Shown here in pieces: positions 1 to 5,769 of a DNA stretch of 18,086 nt (positions within the stretch are counted from its first letter, which is position 1; the number at the start of each line of letters is the position of its first letter). Position numbers and translations under genes: made by a program. Source of the DNA: Actinosomnolentus pattersoniae (SeqCode) (GTDB lineage: Bacteria; Actinomycetota; UBA4738); assembly GCA_013817655.1 (NCBI GenBank), contig JACDCJ010000015.1, forward strand, positions 1 to 18,086, given 5' to 3'. The notes under the pieces are model-generated. The model searched no databases and was not told the DNA's origin. It was given only the letters and a program-made list of their open reading frames with translations.

Positions 1-945
1 GAAGGACACCGGAGAGGTCAGGACCCCGGTCGTGTACGCACCGACCGCGAAGAAGGCGACATAGCCCAGGTCCAGCAGCCCGGCGTATCCCACGACGATG
101 TTCAGCCCCAGCCCCAGCAGCACGTACAGTCCCACCGTTCCCAGGACGTTGCTGTTGAACCGGCCGACGACCTGGGGGAGGATAGCGAGGAGCAGGATCA
201 CCAAGACGAGGGCGCCGGTCCGCATCCGTTTGCGTTGCGGCGCCGGAAGCGTCTCGACGCTCTTTCTCACCTGGCCCTTGAGTCGTGCCCACGCGAGCGC
301 GATCCCCCCGGCGACGAGGAAGATGATGACGGCCCCGGAGATCGTGAGCCCCTCGCCCTTGTAGAGCCAGCTCGTCTCCAGCCGCAGGTTGTCGAGGATC
401 TCGGAGAAGAGCCCCTCCAGCAGGCCGACGAACAACATGACGAGCGCGCCGATCATCAGGGGTCGCCGGTTCGCCGGCGAGAGGATCTGGAGGGAAGCCG
501 CCAGCGCACCGATCACGCCTCCGGCGACGACCAGCAGCAGCGCTCCGAGCGCGGTCGACTGTCCCAACGACAGGGTCTCGTTCAGGAGACTCGGCGTAAC
601 GCTGATGAAGATCTCTCGAATGTTGACATCCGCGTCCACCAGCGCGTTGGCGATCAGCAGGAAGGCGGCGAGGACAGCACCGGTCGCCGCACCGGCCACG
701 AAGCCACGGATCAGGACGGGGATGCCTGCGTCGGATACGTCTTTCCGGCGCCCGGCGGCGAGGTATCCAGCGCCGAGCATGACCAACAGGATGAGCATGT
801 CTCCGAGATCGAGCAGATCGGTGATGACCTCTCGGGTGTTGAAGCGCTCGAGCACGCCCGTGATCGCCAGGTAGAGGGCCGCGGCTCCCCCGATGAGGCC
901 TACTTTCAGGGCGCGTGTCGGGAAGTGAAGGACGCCGCCCGGCAT
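1..945 (-). CDS. livM: Branched-chain amino-acid ABC transporter permease LivM (3' end beyond window)
   Basis: This is one of the two membrane permeases of a high-affinity branched-chain amino-acid importer. The frame is open from an ATG at 945 to the left edge (315 codons), so the C-terminus is missing. From about residue 271 the protein enters the conserved LivM core (VGLYVLLGLGLN, then GYAGLLDLGYVAFFAVGAY). The preceding 270 residues are unusual: they hold about seven hydrophobic segments, near residues 15-33, 48-65, 80-103, 132-155, 163-181, 199-220 and 243-260. The start is one base after the livH stop (TGA-G-ATG), with AGAGGG upstream as ribosome-binding site, so translation is probably coupled. 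Family assignment is sure; the role of the extension is unknown. Confidence 0.9.
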   Translation of the reverse strand, partial: MPGGVLHFPTRALKVGLIGGAAALYLAITGVLERFNTREVITDLLDLGDMLILLVMLGAGYLAAGRRKDVSDAGIPVLIRGFVAGAATGAVLAAFLLIANALVDADVNIREIFISVTPSLLNETLSLGQSTALGALLLVVAGGVIGALAASLQILSPANRRPLMIGALVMLFVGLLEGLFSEILDNLRLETSWLYKGEGLTISGAVIIFLVAGGIALAWARLKGQVRKSVETLPAPQRKRMRTGALVLVILLLAILPQVVGRFNSNVLGTVGLYVLLGLGLNIVVGYAGLLDLGYVAFFAVGAYTTGVLTSPVSF

Positions 946-946
946 C

Positions 947-2047
947 TCAGGCCCTCTTCTCGTCCGGGGAGCCGAGGATCCCGCCCGGGCGGAAGATCAG
1001 GACCAGGACGAGGATGCCGAACGCGATGACCGGCTGGAGCTGGTTGGGAGAGGGCACGCCCGCCCCACTCAGGAACAGGACCGGGCCCACCGCCTCGAGC
1101 AGCCCGAGGAGGAGCCCGCCGAGGGCGGCCCCGGTGATGCTGCCGATGCCGCCCAGCACGGCGGCCGTGAAGGCCTTGATGCCGGGCACGAATCCCATCG
1201 TGAAGATCACCTGGTTGAACAGGAAGATGTAGAGGATGCCGGCCGCGCCGGCCAGCATGCCGCCGATCGCGAACGTGGTGACGATCGTCCGGTCCACGTT
1301 TATCCCCATGAGGCTGGCGATCTCCTTGTCCTCGCCCACGGCCCGCATCGAGCGTCCTGTCTTCGTGCGCGCGATGAAGGCGTAGAGCCCCAGCATGAGG
1401 ATCAGGGCCCCGACGATGACGATGACCTGGGTGCGTGCCACGGTTACGCCGAGCACCCTCCAGTTACCGGTGAGGACCTCGATCTGCGGGTACGCGCGCG
1501 AGCTAGCCCCGTACATGCCGCGGAAGGTGTACTGCAGGAACAGGGACGCCCCGATCGCCGTGATAAGTGGAACCAGCCGTGGAGCGCCCCGTAACGGCCG
1601 GTAGGCGACGCGCTCCAGCAGGAGCGCCACCAGGGTCGAAGTGACCATGGAGACGAGCAGGATGAGGACGATCGAAACGATCGGGTTCGCGTTCAGGAAG
1701 TTGTGCTCGGCGAGGGCGGCGGCCACGAAGAAGGCGGTGTACGCCCCGGACATGAAGACCTCGCCGTGGGCGAAGTTGATCATGAACAGGATGCCGTAGA
1801 CGAGGGTGTATCCGAGCGCGATCAGGGCGTAGACGCTGCCTCGCGCGATGCCGCTGATAACGAAGCCCTGCCAGGCGGCGCCGGTAAACCTACCCTCGCG
1901 AAGCGTGGCCACGGTACCGAGCGTGACGCCCACAACGATGGCGATGCTGAGCAGGATGAGGATCGTTCGGCGGACCGGAAAGCGGTCGGGCAGGAGCGAC
2001 GTCCTCCGAGGGGTCGACCGTGGGCCTGGCTTGGTCTCGTCCGTCAT
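947..2047 (-). CDS. livH: Branched-chain amino-acid ABC transporter permease LivH
   Basis: This is the second inner-membrane permease of the Liv importer and pairs with LivM to form the pore. The 366 residues have a charged cytoplasmic N-terminus, one early hydrophobic segment (about 27-46), then the LivH core beginning SGIARGSVYALIALGYTLVYG and the INFAHGEVFM signature. The cytoplasmic coupling loop typical of the family is seen near residues 230-250 (GRSMRAVGEDKEIASLMGI). The protein ends with the usual LIFRPGGILG tail. The ATG at 2047 follows a G-rich stretch (GGCGGGGGGC) that can act as ribosome-binding site. It lies between livK and livM in the same direction. Nothing looks broken. The substrate is inferred from the family only. 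Confidence 0.95.
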   Translation of the reverse strand: MTDETKPGPRSTPRRTSLLPDRFPVRRTILILLSIAIVVGVTLGTVATLREGRFTGAAWQGFVISGIARGSVYALIALGYTLVYGILFMINFAHGEVFMSGAYTAFFVAAALAEHNFLNANPIVSIVLILLVSMVTSTLVALLLERVAYRPLRGAPRLVPLITAIGASLFLQYTFRGMYGASSRAYPQIEVLTGNWRVLGVTVARTQVIVIVGALILMLGLYAFIARTKTGRSMRAVGEDKEIASLMGINVDRTIVTTFAIGGMLAGAAGILYIFLFNQVIFTMGFVPGIKAFTAAVLGGIGSITGAALGGLLLGLLEAVGPVLFLSGAGVPSPNQLQPVIAFGILVLVLIFRPGGILGSPDEKRA

Positions 2048-2068
2048 GCCCCCCGCCGCCGGATCGTG

Positions 2069-2100
2069 GTGCGGGTGGGCCCCGGAGGGCCCACCCGCAC
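2069..2100 (-). promoter_or_regulatory. Intercistronic hairpin between livK and livH
   Basis: Bases 2069-2082 and 2087-2100 are a perfect 14-bp inverted repeat around a 4-base loop. Read on the minus strand, the loop is UCCG closed by C-G, which is the very stable UNCG tetraloop class. The hairpin starts 22 bases after the livK stop and ends 21 bases before the livH start. No T-run follows it, so it is not a standard intrinsic terminator. By analogy with other binding-protein operons, it likely protects the livK 3' end from exonucleases or causes partial termination, giving more LivK than permease. The structure is read directly; the function is inferred. Confidence 0.75.
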
Positions 2101-2122
2101 GCGCTTCGTCTAGGGCTCGAAC

Positions 2123-3448
2123 CTAGCCGGTCTCGTCGAGACTCAGCTCCTTGGTGAAGACGGCCTCGGTGAACTCGCCGTTCTCCACCGTTACGACGGC
2201 CATGGTCGCCGTGCGCTGGCAGTCACCGTTCTCGTCGCACGTGAGGCTGCCGGTGATGCCCTCGAAGCCCTCGGTTGCGAACAGGGCGTCCTTGAGCGCC
2301 GTGCGGGGAATGAACAGGCTCCCGCCGTCCTCGATCGCCACCTCCTCGATGGCCGCGAAGAGCATGTTGGCCGCGTCGTACGAGTGCGCGTGGAACACCG
2401 ACTGCGGCTCCTCCCCGAAGAGCTCCTCGTACGCGGGGAGGAACTGGTCGTTGTAGAAGTTCACGTCGCCCGTGAACGAGGTGAGGTCCGGCCCGGAGAT
2501 GTACACCCCGTTCGCGTTCTCGACGCCCGCCGCCTCGATCCAGTCCGGGGTGAACATGCCGTCCGACCCGATCAGGACTGTGTCCTCGAGGCCGGACGTC
2601 TGACGCGCCTGCGCCGTGATCAGCCCGCCTTCGGCGACGAAGATCGGGAAGTACAGGACGTCCGGCGCGTCCGCCGCGATGTCGGTGAGCAGCGGCCCGA
2701 AGTCCGTGTCCCCGACCTGGACCGCCTCCTGCGTCGTGATGGTGCCTCCGGCCGCCGAGAAGGAGTCGGCGAACACCTGCTGGAGGCCGTCGGCGTAGGG
2801 ACTACCGTCGTGGATCGTCGCCGCCGTCTGGGCGCCCAGCTCCGTCGCCGCGAACTCGGCTACCGCCGCGCCCTGCAGCTTGTCGTTGTGTGCGGTCCGC
2901 AGGTAGAACTCCTGGTGCTGAGCCGGATCGGTCAGCGCCGGCCCGGTGTTCGACGGCGAGATCAGGACGTAGCCGGCGTCGCTCAGGATGGTGTCAGCCA
3001 CGCCCAGCGCCGCACTGGAGCAGCTCGTGCCGATGACGGCAACAACGCTGTCGTCTGCCGCCAGCGCCTCCGCACCGGCCTGGCCGCCCTCCGCGGAGCA
3101 GCCGTCGTCCTGGTCGTTGAACTCGACGGTGTGGCCGAGGATGTCCCCGTTCGCACCGTCGAAAGTCCCGTCCAGGAAGTCGGCGGCCATGTGGGCGCCG
3201 TTCTGGCTGTCCTGTCCAAGGCTGGCGTTTGCGCCCGAGATCACCAGGAGCGTGCCGATGACTATCGGGTCTCCTTCGGCAACCTCAACGCAGCCGAACT
3301 CGTCCGCGTCGCACTCGGCGGTGGCGGACGTCCCTCCGTCCGTCGCTCCGTCGCCGCTCGGTCCTCCATCATCGTCGGCACAGGCCGCGCCGACCAGCAT
3401 GAGGATGCCGAGCATCGACATCCCCACGAGCAACTTGCTCTTCCTCAT
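2123..3448 (-). CDS. livK: Branched-chain amino-acid ABC transporter substrate-binding lipoprotein LivK
   Basis: This is the extracytoplasmic receptor of the Liv importer (periplasmic-binding-protein type 1 / Peripla_BP_6 family), 441 residues. I start it at the ATG at 3448 because GGAGAGGAGG lies just upstream and because this start gives a clean lipoprotein signal peptide: MRKSK, a hydrophobic core, then lipobox LVGAAC with the lipidated Cys at residue 23. A longer in-frame start at 3568 would bury that signal behind 40 residues. An acidic/Gly/Ser linker follows, then the receptor fold from about residue 60 (IVIGTLLVISGANASLGQ). Six further cysteines (46 and 53, DGC, TSC, LTC, GDC) suggest up to three disulfides. 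It is first in the operon with livH and livM. Substrate is inferred from the family. Confidence 0.93.
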   Translation of the reverse strand: MRKSKLLVGMSMLGILMLVGAACADDDGGPSGDGATDGGTSATAECDADEFGCVEVAEGDPIVIGTLLVISGANASLGQDSQNGAHMAADFLDGTFDGANGDILGHTVEFNDQDDGCSAEGGQAGAEALAADDSVVAVIGTSCSSAALGVADTILSDAGYVLISPSNTGPALTDPAQHQEFYLRTAHNDKLQGAAVAEFAATELGAQTAATIHDGSPYADGLQQVFADSFSAAGGTITTQEAVQVGDTDFGPLLTDIAADAPDVLYFPIFVAEGGLITAQARQTSGLEDTVLIGSDGMFTPDWIEAAGVENANGVYISGPDLTSFTGDVNFYNDQFLPAYEELFGEEPQSVFHAHSYDAANMLFAAIEEVAIEDGGSLFIPRTALKDALFATEGFEGITGSLTCDENGDCQRTATMAVVTVENGEFTEAVFTKELSLDETG

Positions 3449-3517
3449 GCGTCCTCCTCTCCCTGCATCGACCGAGCCTCCGCCCAATCCAAGGGCGCTC
3501 GGCCCATGGCTTCCGCC

Positions 3518-3546
3518 TAGATACCACATCCTCCGGCCTATTGGAA
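3518..3546 (-). promoter_or_regulatory. Candidate livK promoter
   Basis: On the minus strand, TTCCAA (3546-3541) and TATCTA (3523-3518) are separated by exactly 17 bases. Each matches only part of the consensus -35 and -10 hexamers. Transcription would start near 3511, giving a leader of about 63 bases. The -35 element lies inside the 3535-3557 palindrome. The match is weak; a mapped 5' end would decide. Confidence 0.3.
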
Positions 3547-3557
3547 ACCAATAGGCC
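3535..3557. repeat. Perfect 10-bp inverted repeat upstream of livK
   Basis: GGCCTATTGG and CCAATAGGCC flank an AAA spacer. The half-sites are perfect, and the site is 87-109 bases upstream of the livK start, over the candidate -35. This layout suits the operator of a dimeric repressor controlling the liv operon. If transcription starts further upstream, it would instead be a leader RNA hairpin. Repeat directly visible; role inferred. Confidence 0.6.
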
Positions 3558-3750
3558 TTCCGGTCCATCGATCTGGTCGCGCACCTCCTTTCATCTCCGG
3601 GAGTGAATGCCGCATCGCCCCTGCGGCGCCCGGGCGCGCTAGAAGGCAGCCGCTCCCGGAGGGCGCCTTCTCCAGGCTAGTACGACGCCGCCTCCCCCAA
3701 TGGATGGCCTTTGCGTACCGTTCCGAAGAAATGTCCTTCCCCCCGCCGCA

Positions 3751-3756
3751 TATACT
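3751..3756 (+). promoter_or_regulatory. Candidate -10 box for tRNA-Leu
   Basis: TATACT matches the -10 consensus in 5 of 6 bases and lies 27 bases before the tRNA 5' end, a usual distance for a short tRNA leader. No good -35 hexamer is seen 16-18 bases upstream. Confidence 0.4.
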
Positions 3757-3783
3757 CGCCCTCCGGGCCCGCTGGTCCGGGAG

Positions 3784-3867
3784 GCCGGGGTGGCGGAACT
3801 GGCAGACGCGCCGGACTCAAAATCCGGTGCCCGCAAGGGCGTGAGGGTTCGAGTCCCTCCCCCGGCA
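3784..3867 (+). tRNA. tRNA-Leu (anticodon CAA)
   Basis: This is a class II tRNA of 84 bases that decodes UUG. The acceptor strand GCCGGGG (3784-3790) pairs with CCCCGGC, followed by discriminator A at 3867. The anticodon stem CCGGA/TCCGG encloses loop CTCAAAA, giving anticodon CAA. A long variable arm (TGCCCGCAAGGGCGT) marks it as Leu rather than a class I tRNA. The T arm is GAGGG-TTCGAGT-CCCTC. The CCA end is not fully encoded (ACCT follows), so it must be added after transcription. Confidence 0.95.
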
Positions 3868-3897
3868 CCTCGCTTAAGGGGTGGGATCGCTGCCATC

Positions 3898-3916
3898 GGG
3901 CAACCATGAGTTGCTC
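3898..3916. terminator. Weak hairpin between convergent tRNA-Leu and cupredoxin transcripts
   Basis: GGGCAAC and GTTGCTC form a 7-bp stem (one G-U pair) around CATGA, 7 bases past the cupredoxin stop and about 30 bases past the tRNA. It could end both converging transcripts. No T-run follows on either strand, so any role as an intrinsic terminator is doubtful. Confidence 0.25.
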
Positions 3917-3922
3917 GATCCT

Positions 3923-4438
3923 CTACTGGACCACCACGGTGCCCACCATGCCGTCGACCTGATGGAAGCGGCAGTACAGGGGGTAGGCACCCTGGCCCAG
4001 GATCTCTCCGACGACCTCGGTGTTGGTCTCTCCCCCCGCGGGCGTTTCCAGGTCGATGCGGAGGTTACGGGGATTCACGCCGCCCGGCGGATCGACCACG
4101 GTGAATGTGTGCGCCGCGGATCCGCGGTTCTCGATCGACAGGGCCTGCGAGGGCGCGACCACGAGGCACGCGGGCTCGAAGGCGTTGTCGCGTTCGACGA
4201 TCGTGACCACGGGACCGGCGTCGCGCAGGTCTGTGCAGCCGGCCGGCACGGCGATGGACGGCTCGGCGGAGGCATCCGGTCCGGGCGGCGGAGGCGTCGG
4301 CGAGAGCCTTCCCGTCGATCCGACCTCGGATGACGCGGCCCCGGGGCTCGGGGGCGCCGAACCCTCCTCGGCGCACGCGGTCATGAGGAGGGTCGCCGTG
4401 AGGCCCACGACCAGGGCCGATACGACGGGGCGGGTCAT
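3923..4438 (-). CDS. Cupredoxin-domain lipoprotein (blue copper type), downstream copy
   Basis: This is a predicted membrane-anchored, extracytoplasmic blue-copper protein of 171 residues, probably an electron carrier or copper-binding protein. The start at 4438 gives a lipoprotein signal (lipobox LMTAC, Cys 22), followed by a Ser/Pro-rich linker to about residue 65 and one plastocyanin/azurin-like domain. All four type 1 copper ligands are visible: His110 (AAHTF), Cys156, His159 and Met164 (CRFHQVDGM). Cys68 and Cys91 may form a disulfide. The ATG overlaps the stop of the upstream cupredoxin by 4 bases (ATGA), so the two are translationally coupled. The longer frame back to 4660 overlaps the neighbour and is rejected. 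Redox partner unknown. Confidence 0.85.
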   Translation of the reverse strand: MTRPVVSALVVGLTATLLMTACAEEGSAPPSPGAASSEVGSTGRLSPTPPPPGPDASAEPSIAVPAGCTDLRDAGPVVTIVERDNAFEPACLVVAPSQALSIENRGSAAHTFTVVDPPGGVNPRNLRIDLETPAGGETNTEVVGEILGQGAYPLYCRFHQVDGMVGTVVVQ

Positions 4439-4911
4439 CTCACGATCACCCGGCCCACCATGCCGGCTGCGGAGTGGTAAGAGCAGGAGAAGGTGTAGTT
4501 CCCCGGGTTCGCTCCCACGACGCGTGCCAGGGAAGGGACACGGATCTCCCCGCCGGCCGGCACGTCCATGCCGAACCAGGTGCCGTCCACCGTGAGGTTG
4601 TGAAGGGCGTTGCCCTCGTTCCTCACGACGAGGGATTGTCCGGCGGAAACGACCAGACAAGCCGGCGTGAAGAAACTCTCCCTCGCGACGATCAGGGGAT
4701 CCGTCGCCGATGCGGTGACGTCCATGCAGGGCTCGGACGGCCGGTCGTGTCCGGCAACCAGGTGAAGCTCGCGCCGGGACCTGGCCTCCTCGGATGCCGT
4801 TCGGGTCGGGGGCGCGGAACCCGAGCAGCTTCCGCAGGCCGCACCGACCATGAGCAGGAGCATGAAAGAGACCGCACGCCCGCGTCGTCGAAGCCCCAGT
4901 CCATCCGCCAC
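4435..4911 (-). CDS. Cupredoxin-domain lipoprotein (blue copper type), upstream copy
   Basis: This is a 158-residue paralogue of the next gene, also predicted to be exported and lipid-anchored: basic N-terminus (LRRRGR), hydrophobic core, lipobox VGAAC with Cys 26. Copper ligands are His104 (ALHNLT), Cys143, His146 and Met151 (CSYHSAAGM). Cys62 and Cys85 are 23 residues apart, exactly the spacing of the equivalent pair in the other copy, and both share PACLVV followed closely by a Gln. The start is GTG at 4911, chosen because it keeps the arginines needed for export; its ribosome-binding site is weak. It lies 44 bases after the TrpC-like gene and may share its transcript. Tandem duplication is the simplest origin. 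Confidence 0.83.
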   Translation of the reverse strand: MADGLGLRRRGRAVSFMLLLMVGAACGSCSGSAPPTRTASEEARSRRELHLVAGHDRPSEPCMDVTASATDPLIVARESFFTPACLVVSAGQSLVVRNEGNALHNLTVDGTWFGMDVPAGGEIRVPSLARVVGANPGNYTFSCSYHSAAGMVGRVIVR

Positions 4912-4955
4912 CTCGTCGGCGAGGATAGGCCCCGCGCGGCGCCTTCGGCAGCCAC

Positions 4956-5735
4956 TCAGGCCCCGCCCATGAGGCGCCGCAAGCTTGCCTCGGGGTCGGA
5001 ACGCATCAGGGCCGTCCCCACGAGCACCGCCTTCGCCCCGGCCTCGCCCGCGGCCAGTACCTGGGACCGGAATCGGATTCCACCCTCGAGCACCAGGGTC
5101 GTCCGCTTGGCATGACTCCGCGCCACACCCAGCGCCTCCTCCCAGCGAACCTCAAGCGTCTCCGGGTCACGAGCGTTCAGGAGGACCATGGGTGCCTCGC
5201 ACTCGACCGCGCGGTCGAACTCCGCTCGGGAGTGGACCTGAGCGACCGCGGCCATGCCGAGCTCCCCGGCGAGGGCAATCATCGTTTCGAGCTCGCTCGC
5301 GCTCAACACGGCGGTCACCAGCACCACAGCGTCGGCGCCTTCGACCCTCGACTCGAGCACCTGAGCGGGATGGATCAGGATGTCGCGCCGAAGGACCGGG
5401 ACGGATACGCGTTGCCTGACCGCCCGGACGTCGGAGAGGGATCCATCGAAGAACCGGGGTTCGGTCGCGACCGACACGGCCACGGCCCCTCCCCCCGCCA
5501 GGTGCTCGGCCACCTGTCCAGGCTCGCGGCCGGCGGGCCCGATCGAGCCCGGAAACGGGGACGTCCTCCGGACCTCGCCGATCAGGGCGGGGGACGCCTT
5601 CGAGGCTCCGATGCCCCCGACGAGGTCGAGAGCCGGGGGAAGGGCCCGGAGGCGGAGCGCGAGGCTTCCCTCGCGGAGGGGACGGCGCTCGAGTTCCTTC
5701 CGAATGGCGTCGGCCGATTCGGATAGGTAGCTCAC
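4956..5735 (-). CDS. trpC: Indole-3-glycerol-phosphate synthase family protein (TrpC-like), substituted active site
   Basis: The 259 residues show the TrpC (beta/alpha)8 barrel pattern: GEVRRTSP, SVATEPRFFDGSL, PVLRRDILIHP, LLNARD, LEGGI and the phosphate-loop-like AVLVGTALM. Authentic enzymes close the indole ring of carboxyphenylaminodeoxyribulose phosphate in tryptophan synthesis. Using Sulfolobus numbering for the seven known active-site residues, Glu51 (here 54), Asn180 (187) and Glu210 (217) are kept. Lys53 is Arg56, the general acid Lys110 is Arg117, Glu159 is Gln166 and Ser211 is Gly218. It may therefore be inactive, altered in function, or a divergent true TrpC. The start is GTG at 5735, 34 bases after dnaE, with a poor ribosome-binding site. 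No other trp gene is in the window. Confidence 0.8.
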   Translation of the reverse strand: MSYLSESADAIRKELERRPLREGSLALRLRALPPALDLVGGIGASKASPALIGEVRRTSPFPGSIGPAGREPGQVAEHLAGGGAVAVSVATEPRFFDGSLSDVRAVRQRVSVPVLRRDILIHPAQVLESRVEGADAVVLVTAVLSASELETMIALAGELGMAAVAQVHSRAEFDRAVECEAPMVLLNARDPETLEVRWEEALGVARSHAKRTTLVLEGGIRFRSQVLAAGEAGAKAVLVGTALMRSDPEASLRRLMGGA

Positions 5736-5769
5736 GCGCCCGCGCCGAACTCTTGCCGAATTCCGGGCG

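Larger units (their letters stand above)
3449..3783. other. Intergenic region between livK and tRNA-Leu
   Basis: This is a 335-base stretch without a credible gene. It holds the livK ribosome-binding site, a candidate minus-strand livK promoter with a palindrome, an 11-base match to the 16S anti-Shine-Dalgarno complement (GAAAGGAGGTG, minus strand, about 3592-3582), and a TATACT box for the tRNA on the plus strand. The remaining sequence (about 3600-3740) is GC-rich and I see nothing specific in it. Confidence 0.6.

Noticed and set aside
2384..3520. 378-codon plus-strand open frame
   Set aside because: It is antisense to livK, with an Arg/Val-rich composition typical of shadow frames.
3449..3568. 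Longer livK start at 3568
   Set aside because: It adds 40 residues before a textbook lipoprotein signal peptide. The ATG at 3448 has a far better ribosome-binding site.
3866..3883. Hairpin CACCTC-GCTTAA-GGGGTG after tRNA-Leu
   Set aside because: The stem uses the last bases of the mature tRNA, has a G-U pair, and is not followed by a T-run.
3639..3896. Minus-strand reading frame containing GGTRTLTPLRAPDFESGA
   Set aside because: It is antisense to tRNA-Leu. This peptide is a recurrent false translation of tRNA genes, not a protein.
3711..3962. Plus-strand reading frame through the tRNA (GGTGRRAGLKIRCPQG)
   Set aside because: It is simply the tRNA-Leu sequence read as codons.
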